The notes: generated by a model not told the origin, from the sequence alone. Shown: positions 49,301 through 58,524, counted from the first letter of the stretch. The stretch: DNA of 64,000 bases from Anammoximicrobium sp032229885 (GCA_032229885.1 JAVYAJ010000193.1:1-64000); one strand, 5' to 3'. Made by a program: numbers and translations.

Positions 49301-50618
49301 AATCGAAGAACACGCGCTCGACGTCGTCGCCCGCGTCCCACGTGGGCTGGCACCAGAATTCCAGCGTCCCGGCCTGCAGGCCCCAGTGAACCGACGCCGG
49401 CCCGGGATCACGGATGCCGCGGGTCAGCGTGCCTTCGGATGCGCCGTTGAACATCAGGAAACGCGGTTCCGTGAACGCAAACCCGCGGTTCAACGGCGCC
49501 GTGCGCAGCGCCCCTGGCACAAAGCCAGCATGGCTGGCCACGGGCCAAGGCCACCGCTCGCCGGGCCGAACGACCATCCGATCCAACCAGACGGTGAAAA
49601 AGGACTCGGGGCCCGTTACGGCTTTGTTCGTGTCGGCGTCGGTGACGTGGCAGCGAACGCGCACCCGCACGGTCAGCGTCGCCGCATCCGGGCTGAACCG
49701 CCCACGCTCGCAGAATTGAACCAACTGGCCGCGCGCGAGCTCGATCGTCAACCAGCGCGGATCGACGGCGTATTCCTGGATCAGCGAGCCGTCGGCGCGC
49801 GTCTGTTCGAGCTCGATCGACACCGGCGCGCCGTAAATGGCCCGTTCGGCGAACAAATCGCACTGGAACACCATCTCCTGGCCGGCGAACCGCCGCACAT
49901 CGACCTGTTGGGAAATCGCCGCCTCGCGGTTAGCGTCGGCGGGCGTTGTCTGGTCGACGACGACCGCGAGAGATTGACGGTCGCTGGTATGCGCAAATCG
50001 GCCCAGGCGGATCAGCGGCGCCGAACGCATCTGCCAAGCCGTGGGCAACCCATCGTCCGCTTGTTCGAACCCGGCGTTGACCAGCAGATTTTCCGGCGGC
50101 AAGCGTTCGTCGGTACGTTGCGCGGGCGGCGTGGGGCGATCCGTCGTGTTGAAATAGATGTCGTAGACTCCGCATCGCTCGGGCGTCCCTGAGGCGTACC
50201 AAGCCAGATACGACTCGTGCCGATTCCGGGCCGCATTGAACTCGTCGCGGACGATCACGGGGATCTCGGCCAGGGGCTCCGGCTGGATCACACGGATCGA
50301 CGCCGGATCCCATGTTCCGGCCACACCGGCCTGGGCCAGCAATTGCGGAAAATCGATGACCGTCTCGACCGCCCGTTCCGCTCCGTCGCGATACGGAGTG
50401 GGGCGCGTGACCCTGGTGCGAAACTGCCAGGCGTGGTTCCACCAAGCCGAGCCGTCAGCCCCGCTGGCGGCCGCACAAGCCAGAGTCGCAAACACGGCGA
50501 TGGCGGGAAGCAAACGCGTGATCGTGGCCGACAGCGCCGCGGTTTGCCGCACGCGCGGGGCGGACGGACGTTGGCGAATCGGTAGCTCGGGTCGCGGGAC
50601 GGCAAGGGTCTGTCGCAT
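46377..50618 (-). CDS. Large secreted LamG / transglutaminase-like protein
   Basis: A 1413-residue protein with an N-terminal signal segment about 35-53. An early beta domain (about 55-160) resembles DUF2341-like openings (WWNHAWQFRTRV). A carbohydrate-binding-like region (about 175-330) follows. A LamG/concanavalin-like domain (about 395-590) has GTLEFWCQPTW, WHHIAATWD and VIDELRISDIERY. Residues about 800-880 look transglutaminase-like: QCGPLNHMLRKLLLSVGISS, then GTHHQFQQAFYQGQWRLFD, with Cys, His and Asp in order. The C-terminus is beta-rich. GAGGA lies 7 nt upstream of the ATG. Probably a polysaccharide- or protein-binding surface factor. Confidence 0.65.
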   Translation of the reverse strand: MRQTLAVPRPELPIRQRPSAPRVRQTAALSATITRLLPAIAVFATLACAAASGADGSAWWNHAWQFRTRVTRPTPYRDGAERAVETVIDFPQLLAQAGVAGTWDPASIRVIQPEPLAEIPVIVRDEFNAARNRHESYLAWYASGTPERCGVYDIYFNTTDRPTPPAQRTDERLPPENLLVNAGFEQADDGLPTAWQMRSAPLIRLGRFAHTSDRQSLAVVVDQTTPADANREAAISQQVDVRRFAGQEMVFQCDLFAERAIYGAPVSIELEQTRADGSLIQEYAVDPRWLTIELARGQLVQFCERGRFSPDAATLTVRVRVRCHVTDADTNKAVTGPESFFTVWLDRMVVRPGERWPWPVASHAGFVPGALRTAPLNRGFAFTEPRFLMFNGASEGTLTRGIRDPGPASVHWGLQAGTLEFWCQPTWDAGDDVERVFFDSVAYMHRRQCTLRKRGADGRNELEFLIADADQTPRVVRGPAPLASGRWHHIAATWDFPRAHLALFVDGQLVARQGPGTTAWPSSLEAAGTATKGIGIFERDSRSMPMQVCIGRQVSGAVGQSAEAVIDELRISDIERYADSFTPPRDEFTTDEHTRALFHFENEPHGVHAGDDRFVRGHLCLELPTQEESATLELRTSGEIDSRTVVVQPHAPVSLFEANRAEGRLPTNTPFSRPPDPRYIEYREHGVERTLSGENDRLSLTVGGDYPPLMRSVTYERAAEKADASAPNEAAAKGSATQPTAVLPAWQANGAVVPLSVDSLRATLGEPAGDDEAKAIEAFRYALRSAHYYDASYCETLPTLHRPRISYTFLKALNIYPYDQCGPLNHMLRKLLLSVGISSNDASGTHHQFQQAFYQGQWRLFDLSARVFWLDRDNTTIIGRRRIEEDPYLKIRQGGDACAWLQGRPTGIPFGTALRPHDMGFALRAGERASLCWHNEGRWFEVSGDRQPLPLAKIPPLFGNGAIVYEPTDAGDATSLENMVVERLDDGRTRLRPADAAKPASLIYRAQCPYIFSDAIVRGVYTTNRPDGVRLALSFDEGRHWTEAWRSAARRGELDAELRAQVTARYAYWLKLELSPDAAGVVEGLQVRGTVVVSSLALPGKLALGVNPIAFVGGAGQVPITTACRWTERYRSELAVAVDALSFYTEGDELHRNVLVVAPGGEVPIRVKFHGRGVQGEVRLADLPAGWTCTPERHTIELTAADQMAEAEFVLRAPNSQPGEIQAVTVVLGDGDAQRRTRIEVLAAQAPLVREAETHDELVGMASVRDVAELSGASGVEFTGSGRLGFDFTASRNGTHALWVRARWPLDADPSLSYGLDDQSARPLRVTRMIGFEDWDSPSRANTKRFHKERNDHWAWYRIADIELTAGKHRLTLGAGQGAWLDALILLPQTDSIDRAAMNLFQNWNYAPWQNPF

Positions 50619-50928
50619 GGCGAAATCCTCGATTGAATGACAGCGCGTCGGTGCACTGGTGGGTTCGTCGGGTTGTTATGAGGTGAGAGCAGAGGCCGCT
50701 GGATGCCGCGCACGGTTTAGCGAGCCGCAGACAACGGCCTCGTCCGCAACACGCGCGGCCCGCCGCTCGTGATCCGGCCTCAGTTGGCGCGTTTGGATTT
50801 TATCCTGCAGAGCACAGGCATTGTATACCGCTTGACGCCGGCCAGCGCCCGCAACCTGGCGAACTAAGACTGGGCACGAGCACCATCTCACCGCCGGGCG
50901 AAACAGGCTGGACATTCGGACATGGGAA

Positions 50929-51027
50929 CCGCAGAGGACACAGAGAACGCAGAGTTTCACGTTGTCTGCTACCTCTGCTACCTCTGCTACCTCTGCTATC
51001 TCTGCTATCTCTGTGTTCTCTGTGGCT
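50929..51027. repeat. Hairpin element with embedded 9-bp tandem repeats
   Basis: The left arm ccgcagaggacacagagaac (50929-50948) pairs with the right side ending gtgttctctgtggc. Between them, from 50965, are 9-bp units tctgctacc (three), tctgctatc (two), then tctgtgttc and tctgtggct. This type of element is widespread in planctomycete-like genomes in my recollection. Confidence 0.85.
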
Positions 51028-51204
51028 TAAACCTCTTCTTATTAACGCGGACCGGTCCGCAACGCAAAAGTGTACTGTACAGACCGGTGTACAAGATGCG
51101 CGCACCGTGCGTGCATGAGACGAACTGAGACTCTAAGGATCGCGTAAGAAACAGCTTTGGTGTTTCAGACAAGTGGCTCTTTAGCGAGCGAGTCACACGG
51201 GGCA

Positions 51205-51229
51205 GTAACCCGAAGCGTCAGCGAGCGAC
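51205..51229. repeat. cgaagcgtcagcgag repeat motif
   Basis: The 25-bp stretch around taacccgaagcgtcagcgag matches a short interspersed motif that I recall as common in planctomycete spacers. Only one full copy is seen here. Confidence 0.4.
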
Positions 51230-51410
51230 TGAACGATCCCTGCAGGAACCTGCAAGGTGGATGCAATCCCGAATCCGGTCGCAACAAATGCTTTCGATGC
51301 AAGCCGCACTGGGCTCGTCCCTGGCTGACACTACCTATGGATTCGCGGTTGCCTGGCAGCCGAGTCTCTTGATGCATCCAGGCGAACGTCGGACGCCATC
51401 CTTTGCACGT

Positions 51411-52289
51411 TCAACTAGCCACGTCGGCCAGGCGTTGACGAGCCATCTCGCAGTACTCGGGAACACAGTCGATCCCGACGTATCGCCGGCCCAGACGTTT
51501 CGCCGCGATGGCGGTCGTGCCGCTGCCCATGAACGGATCCAGAACGATGCCGTTCCGGGGACAGCCGGCCAGGATGCAGGTCTCGGCCAACGTCTGGGGA
51601 AAAACGGCGAAGTGCGCTTCGCGAAACTTGGACAGCGGGATGGACCACACCGTCCGCTTGTTCCGCCCGCGCGGGTGAAACGCTTGGTCCCATCGGCCGT
51701 TGTGCAGATTCGGGTTGCCCTTGTTCTTGCCCTGCTCGGGCGTTCCATTGACCTGGAAAAAATGGTTTCGGCCGCCCCGCATCCGGCTTTTGTCGGTGAA
51801 CGTCACGTGCGGCTCGCGGATCGCGTCGGCATCGTAAAAATAATCCGTCGTCTTGGTGAAAAAGAAAATATATTCGTGGTCCGTGGTCGGCCGCGTCTTG
51901 ACGGCGGACGGCATCGCGTTCGGCTTGTGCCAGATGATGTCGCTGCGCAGAATCCAGCCGTCGCTCTTCAACGCCAGGGCCACTCGCCACGGGATGCCCG
52001 CCAGCGAACCGCCCAGGTACTTGTCGCCGAGCACGAGCCACAGCGAGCCGCTGCTCTTCAGCGCGCGGCGGCATTCGCGAAACACGGCGGTCAAGTTCTC
52101 GATGTACTGTTCCGGAGTCCGCTCGGCGCCGATCTGGTTGGCCCCGCGATAATCGCGCTGACGAAAATACGGCGGACTGGTGACGATCGTATCGATGCAC
52201 GAATCCGGCAAGGTTCGCGCTTGGCTGTGCGCATCGCCGCACAGGATTTGGTTGACGAAGTGTCTGACGCCGGACGTGTCTTCGAGCAT
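51411..52289 (-). CDS. Orphan site-specific DNA methyltransferase
   Basis: A 292-residue S-adenosylmethionine-dependent amino-methyltransferase (N4-cytosine or N6-adenine type). Motif IV TSPPYFRQRDY lies near residue 36 and motif I/FxGxG equivalent DPFMGSGTT near 250, giving the beta-class order. SPPY is more common in N4-cytosine enzymes but not decisive. No restriction endonuclease gene is adjacent, so it appears to be an orphan. The ATG at 52289 is chosen because the conserved body starts soon after; only a weak AGG precedes it. The target sequence is unknown. Confidence 0.88.
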   Translation of the reverse strand: MLEDTSGVRHFVNQILCGDAHSQARTLPDSCIDTIVTSPPYFRQRDYRGANQIGAERTPEQYIENLTAVFRECRRALKSSGSLWLVLGDKYLGGSLAGIPWRVALALKSDGWILRSDIIWHKPNAMPSAVKTRPTTDHEYIFFFTKTTDYFYDADAIREPHVTFTDKSRMRGGRNHFFQVNGTPEQGKNKGNPNLHNGRWDQAFHPRGRNKRTVWSIPLSKFREAHFAVFPQTLAETCILAGCPRNGIVLDPFMGSGTTAIAAKRLGRRYVGIDCVPEYCEMARQRLADVAS

Positions 52290-52601
52290 GGCCTGATTAT
52301 GCACAAGCGATCGACGTGACGAAAGCGGCCCGGCGCCAGTCGTGCCCCACCACGTTGGACGGCGCCGGGCCGATCGATGCCGAATATGCACGAGCTCGAA
52401 GAGCCGTTCGCGCCCGCGGCGCGCCTGGACAGCGCCGATCGCGGGCAAGGCTCGACAACGTCGTTCGCGTCGCGTACGCTGCGCGTTGTGGACGATTGGA
52501 CTGTAGCCACGGCGGTTGCGACACAATCGCGACCGCAGCCCGACGCCATGCCGCGGATCGCCGTGTGCCTTGATTCGCAAGACAGGAGACTTTTTCCGCC
52601 G
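52290..52601. other. Divergent intergenic region
   Basis: It separates the methyltransferase from the plus-strand glycoside-hydrolase-like gene. The plus frame is open throughout, but this part lacks protein character. No repeat or promoter stands out. Confidence 0.5.
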
Positions 52602-54650
52602 ATGTCGCACGCCCACCGACCTACCCGCCTGGCAGTGTCCCGCGCGGTCGCAGCGCTGGCCCTCTGTTTCCCGTTCTGTGCTGTCGCTTGGTGTCAGCCC
52701 GTGGCGTCGCCAGCGGGCCTGGCGTCACCAGTGGACTCGACCCTCTCAACGAACCTGGTGCGCAATCCGTCTTTCGAACAGCCCGCCGCCGCCGGGGCGT
52801 TGCCCACCGATTGGCGCGGCGCGGCCGACGTGTACTCGCTGGACACCGAGACGGTTCGATCCGGCCGGGCGTCGCTCAAATACGTCAATCAGGATCGGCG
52901 GCGGTACGCGTTGTGCACGCAGAGCGTGCCGGTTCAAGCTGGTTGGAAATGTTGGATCAGCGCGTGGATCAAGACACGGGATATCGTCGGAGACGAGAGC
53001 GGAGCGACGATCTGCCTGGAATGGAACGACCAACATGGGAAATATCTGGGCGGCGCGTATCCGACGGGCGTCAAAGGGACACGCGACTGGACGCGGGTCG
53101 AAGCCGTCACCCGTCTGCCCGACGGAGCCGCATCGTGCACGCTGGCTTGTTATGTCCGTAAAGAGATGACGGGCACGGCGTGGTTCGACGATGTCGAGCT
53201 GGTTCGCATCGCGGATCCGGCCATGCGAACGGTGCTGCTGTCGCCGATCTACCGCGGCCAGTTTACGGCTGGAGATGGCCAGGACGCGCGAGTTCGCGCG
53301 CACTGGAACTTGACGGACTACGATTTACAGGCTTCCCAGACGCGGATCCGCGCGACGCTTGTCGGACGCAACCAGGCTTCGTTGCCGACGACGGCTGCGC
53401 AGCCCGCTGGCGAGCCTCGAGGCAGCGTGGATCTTGGCGTGCCACTAAACGGCTTGACGCCCGGCGAATACGAGTTGGCCGTTCGACTGGAAGATCTCGA
53501 CGGGCGCGAACTTCAGACTGATCGGCATCGGCTGGTCTGTGCGCAGGAATCGGCGCGTCGCAAATGCGTGGTGGATCGGCATCGGCGGCTGGTGGTGGAT
53601 GGCAAGCCGTTCTTTCCGCTCGGCATGTACTGGAGCAGCATCAACGCCAGCGAACTGGAGATCTACGCCCAGAGCAAGTTCAACTGTCTGATGCCATACG
53701 GATCGCCCGACAAGGCTCAGATGGACCTAGCCGAAAAACACGGCCTGCGCGTGATCTATTCCATCAAGGATTGGTATCATGGGACGGCCTATTGTCCGAA
53801 GTCCATCCGCTCCGTGGCGGACGAAGAACAACATGTCCGTGATCGGGTCCGCCAGTATCGTGAACATCCGGCGCTGCTGGCCTGGTATCTGAACGACGAA
53901 CTGTCGCAGCAGTATCTGCCGCAACTCGAGTCGCACCAGCGGTGGGTCGCGGAGGAGGATCCGGATCACCCGACCTGGACCGTGCTGTACCAAGTGCACG
54001 AGATCGCCGGGTATCTCAATACGTTCGACGTGATTGGGACCGACCCATATCCGATCGGCCGTGGGTCGGCGTCGTTGGCGGCCAAGTGGACGATGGAAAC
54101 GCTGCGCCAGGTCGATGGCGCGCGGCCCGTCTGGCAGGTGCCGCAGCTCCACAATTGGGCCAACTACGCCCAGACCGACGCCCAGAGACAGCAAGGGCGG
54201 ACGCCCACTTACGACGAGGTCCGCAGCATGGCGTGGCAGTGCATCTGCAACGGCGCGACGGGCCTGGTGTTCTACTCGTGGTTCGACGTGCGGCGAAATC
54301 CTGACGTGCCGTTCGATGTCCAGTGGGAGGGACTCAAGCGTGTGGCGGCCGAGATCGATCGGTGGGCGCCGATCGTGCTGTCGGTCGAGACGCCCCCGCC
54401 GGTAAAGATCGTCGGAGACACGCCCGCCTGGCTGCACTGGCTGACTCGCGTCGAGAAGGGCAAGCTGTATCTAGCTGCGGCCAGCGATGGCGATGGCGAA
54501 GGCGAGGTCGCCTTCGAGCTGCCGGCCGTGGCGAAATCGGTTCGCGCATTAACCGACGATCGTCCGCGGACGCCGACCGGTTCGACGCTCCGAATCTCGC
54601 TGCCGCGACTGGACGTGCAGGGCTACGAGATCGAACTGGCGACACCGTAG
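52602..54650 (+). CDS. Secreted glycoside-hydrolase-like TIM-barrel protein
   Basis: A 682-residue protein with a signal peptide (AVAALALCFPFCAVAW). A beta-sandwich carbohydrate-binding-like domain comes first (about 45-205: NLVRNPSFEQPAAAGALP, TGTAWFDDVELVRI). A strand-rich linker domain about 215-310 leads to a glycoside hydrolase-like barrel. The barrel has FFPLGMYWSSINASELEIY, LAWYLNDELSQQYLP (probable acid/base Glu), FDVIGTDPYPIG and ATGLVFYSWFD, reminiscent of GH2/GH42-like barrels. No exact family is assigned. AGGAG is about 13 nt before the ATG, a long spacing, so the start is moderately certain. Confidence 0.72.
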   Translation: MSHAHRPTRLAVSRAVAALALCFPFCAVAWCQPVASPAGLASPVDSTLSTNLVRNPSFEQPAAAGALPTDWRGAADVYSLDTETVRSGRASLKYVNQDRRRYALCTQSVPVQAGWKCWISAWIKTRDIVGDESGATICLEWNDQHGKYLGGAYPTGVKGTRDWTRVEAVTRLPDGAASCTLACYVRKEMTGTAWFDDVELVRIADPAMRTVLLSPIYRGQFTAGDGQDARVRAHWNLTDYDLQASQTRIRATLVGRNQASLPTTAAQPAGEPRGSVDLGVPLNGLTPGEYELAVRLEDLDGRELQTDRHRLVCAQESARRKCVVDRHRRLVVDGKPFFPLGMYWSSINASELEIYAQSKFNCLMPYGSPDKAQMDLAEKHGLRVIYSIKDWYHGTAYCPKSIRSVADEEQHVRDRVRQYREHPALLAWYLNDELSQQYLPQLESHQRWVAEEDPDHPTWTVLYQVHEIAGYLNTFDVIGTDPYPIGRGSASLAAKWTMETLRQVDGARPVWQVPQLHNWANYAQTDAQRQQGRTPTYDEVRSMAWQCICNGATGLVFYSWFDVRRNPDVPFDVQWEGLKRVAAEIDRWAPIVLSVETPPPVKIVGDTPAWLHWLTRVEKGKLYLAAASDGDGEGEVAFELPAVAKSVRALTDDRPRTPTGSTLRISLPRLDVQGYEIELATP

Positions 54651-55041
54651 AGGCGAGCCGTGGAATCCCGACGATGGCTGGGGGCACAACCACCCAGTGC
54701 ACAACGAGTGTACAAGAACATGGTTGGGCAAAGGCGCGCATGAGGACGAGCGCGCGGGCGGGGACGGGCACGCGCATGGGGGCGAGTGCGAGTACGAGAA
54801 TGAAGGACGAGTGGCGCGGTACGAGCTGGCGAGTCAGGCGGGGAACTCAAGCCGTGGACCTGTCAACCGTCTGGAGCGTGAATTACCGGCGAAGGTCGAG
54901 GCCGGGGCAACGAGGACGGTGATCCGCTCGCCGAGTGCGTGCGTCGCGGATTTGCACGACGTCTCTGCGCTAGATCGATCGCGGCCGCAAATCGTGGACT
55001 TACTGGGACTGGGCGACGTTTTAAGCATTGGGGCAAACAGT
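54651..55041. other. Intergenic, no gene seen (391 bp)
   Basis: The frame of the next gene is open upstream but is Gly/Arg/Thr-rich and not protein-like. A degenerate gagcgcgggcggggacgggc-type GC-rich run lies near 54748-54785. Confidence 0.45.
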
Positions 55042-55635
55042 ATGATCTCAGAACCGCAAATCGGCTTCATTGGTCTTCATCGAGTCGGCTTGGAGGCGCT
55101 TCGCAAGCATTGGGGTTGGTTTTTCGCCTTGGGCATCCTCCTTGTGATCTTCGGGACGATCGCCATCGGCTCGGCGGTATTCATGACGCTGGCGACGATG
55201 GTTTTGGTAGGTTGGCTGCTGATCGTGGGCGGCGTACTCGAGGCTGTCCACGCTTGTTCATGCAAAGGCTGGGGCGGATTCTTCATCGATTTGCTGACCG
55301 GCATCCTCTACGTTGTGGTCGGCTTGATGATCGTGGGCAATCCGGCTGCTACGGCGCTCGCGTTGACCCTGTTGATCGCGATGTTTCTGGTCTTCGGCGG
55401 GCTGTTTCGCATCGTGATCGCGATCGTCGTCCGTTTTCACAACTGGAGTTGGCTGTTGCTGCACGGGATCGTCAATCTGGTCCTCGGAATCGCGATCTGG
55501 CGTCAATGGCCGCTGTCCGGCTTGTGGATCATCGGGTTATTCGTTGGAATCGACATGCTGCTCAACGGTTGGTCCCTGATCATGTTGGGCTTGGCAGCGA
55601 AAAGGCTGCCGGCAGACGAGTTGGAGGTGGGGTGA
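55042..55635 (+). CDS. HdeD-family (DUF308) membrane protein
   Basis: A 197-residue integral membrane protein with about six transmembrane helices, for example WGWFFALGILLVIFGTIAI, MVLVGWLLIVGGVLEAVHA and FIDLLTGILYVVVGLMIVG. The pattern of alternating helices with Trp/Arg loops matches HdeD/DUF308. HdeD is linked to acid resistance in enterobacteria, while in planctomycetes the role is unknown. The ATG at 55042 begins the protein-like part; a weak GGGG lies upstream. Confidence 0.88.
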   Translation: MISEPQIGFIGLHRVGLEALRKHWGWFFALGILLVIFGTIAIGSAVFMTLATMVLVGWLLIVGGVLEAVHACSCKGWGGFFIDLLTGILYVVVGLMIVGNPAATALALTLLIAMFLVFGGLFRIVIAIVVRFHNWSWLLLHGIVNLVLGIAIWRQWPLSGLWIIGLFVGIDMLLNGWSLIMLGLAAKRLPADELEVG

Positions 55636-56004
55636 TGGACGCCCGGGACCGTCGGGCTCCAGGGTCTCGGTGAGGCGTTTCGCGGTGCGCTGGCGTAGGT
55701 TCGTGAATCCAACCCTGGGCGAACGGCGGGGGCGCTACGCGGCAAAAGTAGGCGCGAGACTGCGAGCCGAATCGCGACGCGAGGCAGCACGCCACGCGCG
55801 TACGAGCGCGCTGATGCACGCCCCCTTCGTTTGCCGCGGCAAGTGCCGTCTTCTTGAACATCGACGCGGCGGCGTGCAGCCTGAGGCGAGCATGGCCCTA
55901 GCGCGGCGTCAAGGCTAAATGTCAACAGAGCCTCGTTCGCCAAGCTGCGCGAGTCCCATACGTTGAGGGGTGCGACAACCCGAAAAGTGCCATCGGCCTA
56001 CGTA
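55636..56004. other. Intergenic, no gene seen (369 bp)
   Basis: Spacer between convergent genes. No terminator hairpin with a T-run is evident and no repeat is recognised. Confidence 0.45.
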
Positions 56005-56574
56005 TTAGACGATGACTTGCGTCAGCTCGCGAAACGCGCGCAGGCTCCGGATGGGGTTGAAGTCGTCTTCGGACGCGGCCAGCTCGCGGTACTGGGGTTC
56101 GATTTGGATCGAGGTCGCCAGGTACTCGAGCGCCAGTTCCGCGTTTCCGGCCAGGCTCCAGTAGCAGGCCAGGTTGTAGTGGATGATCGCCGCGTCCGGT
56201 TCAAGGGCGAGGGCTTCTTCCAGCGTGTGAATGGCCAAACGCAAGCGGCCCACTCGCTTGTAGCACCAGCCCAAGGCCAGCAGCGCATGCGTGTCGTCCG
56301 GGTTCAAGTCGGCTGCGTCGCGCAGCAACGGAATCGCTTCGTCATGGCGACACATCGCTCGATAGGCCAACCCCTGCAGGTACCGCACGTAGGCCGTCTG
56401 TTGGTCTGCCTCGTCCAGGCGCCGCAAGGCGACGAGTGCGCGCGTGGCGATGCGATCCCGCGCGGCCGACTCGAGTTCCCAATCCGGCGCACAGGCCGAC
56501 AGCAACTCGAGGTATCCTTCGGCCTCGTGAGTCATCCGGTCCCGAACCAGTCGTCGCAGTGTGGAAACGGCCAT
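56005..56574 (-). CDS. Tetratricopeptide-repeat protein
   Basis: A 189-residue soluble protein made of about four TPR units after a short N-terminal helix, for example YLQGLAYRAMCRHDEAIPLL, ALLALGWCYKRVGRLRLAI and IHYNLACYWSLAGNAELAL. The C-terminal SEDDFNPIRSLRAF is a common ending of planctomycete TPR proteins. TPR arrays mediate protein contacts; the partner is unknown. It has no signal peptide. It is divergent from the neighbouring membrane protein gene across 186 bp, which may hold shared promoters. Confidence 0.85.
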   Translation of the reverse strand: MAVSTLRRLVRDRMTHEAEGYLELLSACAPDWELESAARDRIATRALVALRRLDEADQQTAYVRYLQGLAYRAMCRHDEAIPLLRDAADLNPDDTHALLALGWCYKRVGRLRLAIHTLEEALALEPDAAIIHYNLACYWSLAGNAELALEYLATSIQIEPQYRELAASEDDFNPIRSLRAFRELTQVIV

Positions 56575-56760
56575 CGGAGTATTTCCAACTCAAGAATCGC
56601 GGATATGCTACATCGTGTGCGGGCTGGCCGGATCGGATTCGGCCGTCCCCGTCCGCACCTGCCGTCATTGTAACTTGTGTTCGTCCAAGTCCCAAATGGT
56701 TAGCCTCCAAAATGTCTGCGAATCGTTGGTCACACGGCTCGACAACCGAGAGGTGCAGGC

Positions 56761-58389
56761 GTGAGCCAAGTTGTCGCCGCGAGTTCTGAGCGCGAATCGC
56801 GTTGGACGACGATCGCCGAGACCGGTCTGATCCTGTTGGTGTTTTTTCTTTATGCCGGCTGGCCACCGCCGAGCGTCAACGAGGCGCACTATCTGGCCAA
56901 GGCGAAACACTACTGGCAGCCCGACTGGTGTGCGGGCGATCGCTTTCTGACGTCCGCCGACGCCCACCTGGTTTTTTATTGGACGTTCGGTTGGCTGACG
57001 CGACTGGCGCCGTTGGCCGCGGTGGCGTGGATCGGACGGGCGATAACCTGGGGCCTGCTGGCCTGGTCTTGGCAGCGGCTCAGTTGGGCGATCGTTCCGC
57101 GGCGGTTCGTCTCGTTGTGGACGGCCGGGGGGCTGCTGCTGTTCAACGGCCGTTTCCATCTGGCCGGCGAATGGGTCGTCGGCGGCGTCGAGGCGAAGGG
57201 GATCTCGTATGCCTTTGTGTTCTTTGCTTTGGGGGCGCTCGTCCGCCAGCGGTGGAACGCGGCCTGGATCCTGCTCGGCCTGGCCACGATGTTTCATCCA
57301 CTGGTCGGAGGCTGGTCGCTGGTGGCGGCCGGGTGCGCCTGGCTGAGCTGCGGAAAGCTCAGGCCGCCGCTGAGCCAGATGCGGTTTGGGCTAGCCGCGG
57401 CGTTGATCTTGGCGTTGCCCGGGTTGATTCCCGCCTTGCTGCTGAACCGCGGGGTCAGCCCGGACGTGGCGCTCCAGGCAGACCTGATCTACGTCTACCG
57501 ACGCCTGTCGCACCATCTGGTCGTGCACCGTTTCCCGCACGCCTTCATGGCTCGGTATGCGCTGTTGCTGGGCGTCTGGTTGACGGTGTGTTTCGTCACG
57601 CCTTGTCGTGCGTGCCGCGGCGAGCTGGGCCAGCGACCCTTGCGCGGATTCGTCGCCGGCTCGCTGTTGATCGCGGCCATGGGGATCCTGATCGACCAGG
57701 CCTTGTTGCAACGTCTGGATTTGGCGGCGCCGCTGTTGAAATACTATTGGTATCGCTTGGCCGACGTGATGCTGCCGGCCGGCGCGGCGCTGGCACTGGC
57801 CCGTTGGATGACCGACCTCGAGGCGCGCCGACCGGCCGTCGGTCAAGCAGCCTTCATCCTCGGCGGTTTGCTCGTGGTCGCCGGCGTAGGGCAGATCAAC
57901 TACGAGCAGCGACAAGACTTGCGGCCCCTAGCCGATATTCAAAGCCTGCCGTCCTGGCCGAACCGCCCGCAGGAGACACGGCAGGTGTACGACCAGTGGC
58001 GCGAGGCCTGCCGCTGGATCGCCGTGCATACGCCGCGCGACGCCTGCTTCATCACGCCGCGAATGCAAGAGACTTTCAAGTGGTACGCCCAACGCAGCGA
58101 AGTCTGCTGCTGGAAAGACGTACCCCAGGACGCCGGGGAATTAGTCGCCTGGTGGCAGCGGCTGCGCGACCTATACCCGCGCCGCTTGATGGCGGGTGGT
58201 TTGGCGGCGCACGGCGAACCGCGGTTGCGCGAATTGGCGAACCAGTACGGCGCCCAATACATCGTCTCGGATCGTTGGCTCAGCCAGCGTCCACTGAACC
58301 TGGTCCGGGTCTACCCGCCGCCAGGCTCGCCGGAAGCAACCTCACCGGCGCCGTTCGAGGTGTACTGGGTCGGGCCGCGATCAAGATGA
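56761..58389 (+). CDS. Polytopic membrane protein, glycosyltransferase-like
   Basis: A 542-residue membrane protein with about nine to ten hydrophobic helices between residues 20 and 385, then a soluble C-terminal region about 400-540. The first loop holds conserved-looking acidic residues (SVNEAHYLAKAKHYWQPDW), as in GT-C type glycosyltransferases. The C-terminal part resembles the planctomycete DUF6798 type (HTPRDACFITPRMQETFKWY, QYGAQYIVSDRW), from memory. The GTG start has GAGAGG 7 nt upstream. The donor and acceptor are unknown; a lipid-linked sugar role is inferred only from topology. Confidence 0.65.
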   Translation: MSQVVAASSERESRWTTIAETGLILLVFFLYAGWPPPSVNEAHYLAKAKHYWQPDWCAGDRFLTSADAHLVFYWTFGWLTRLAPLAAVAWIGRAITWGLLAWSWQRLSWAIVPRRFVSLWTAGGLLLFNGRFHLAGEWVVGGVEAKGISYAFVFFALGALVRQRWNAAWILLGLATMFHPLVGGWSLVAAGCAWLSCGKLRPPLSQMRFGLAAALILALPGLIPALLLNRGVSPDVALQADLIYVYRRLSHHLVVHRFPHAFMARYALLLGVWLTVCFVTPCRACRGELGQRPLRGFVAGSLLIAAMGILIDQALLQRLDLAAPLLKYYWYRLADVMLPAGAALALARWMTDLEARRPAVGQAAFILGGLLVVAGVGQINYEQRQDLRPLADIQSLPSWPNRPQETRQVYDQWREACRWIAVHTPRDACFITPRMQETFKWYAQRSEVCCWKDVPQDAGELVAWWQRLRDLYPRRLMAGGLAAHGEPRLRELANQYGAQYIVSDRWLSQRPLNLVRVYPPPGSPEATSPAPFEVYWVGPRSR

Positions 58390-58524
58390 GCTGCGTCTCG
58401 ACGTCGATTCGCGATCCGCGCTCGGATCGGTTTTAGACGTGCCGTCGCCGGTCGATCCGGCGATCTGACAGCCCTCAGGGACACGCCATCCCCATCAGCA
58501 GGCTCGGGGGCGCCAAACGCATGG

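Larger units (their letters stand above)
50619..51410. other. Repeat-bearing intergenic region (792 bp)
   Basis: No gene is supported. It contains the cagagaac-type hairpin with 9-bp tandem repeats (50929-51027) and the cgaagcgtcagcgag motif (51205-51229). A small palindrome TGCAGG-AA-CCTGCA lies at 51241-51254. Confidence 0.55.
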
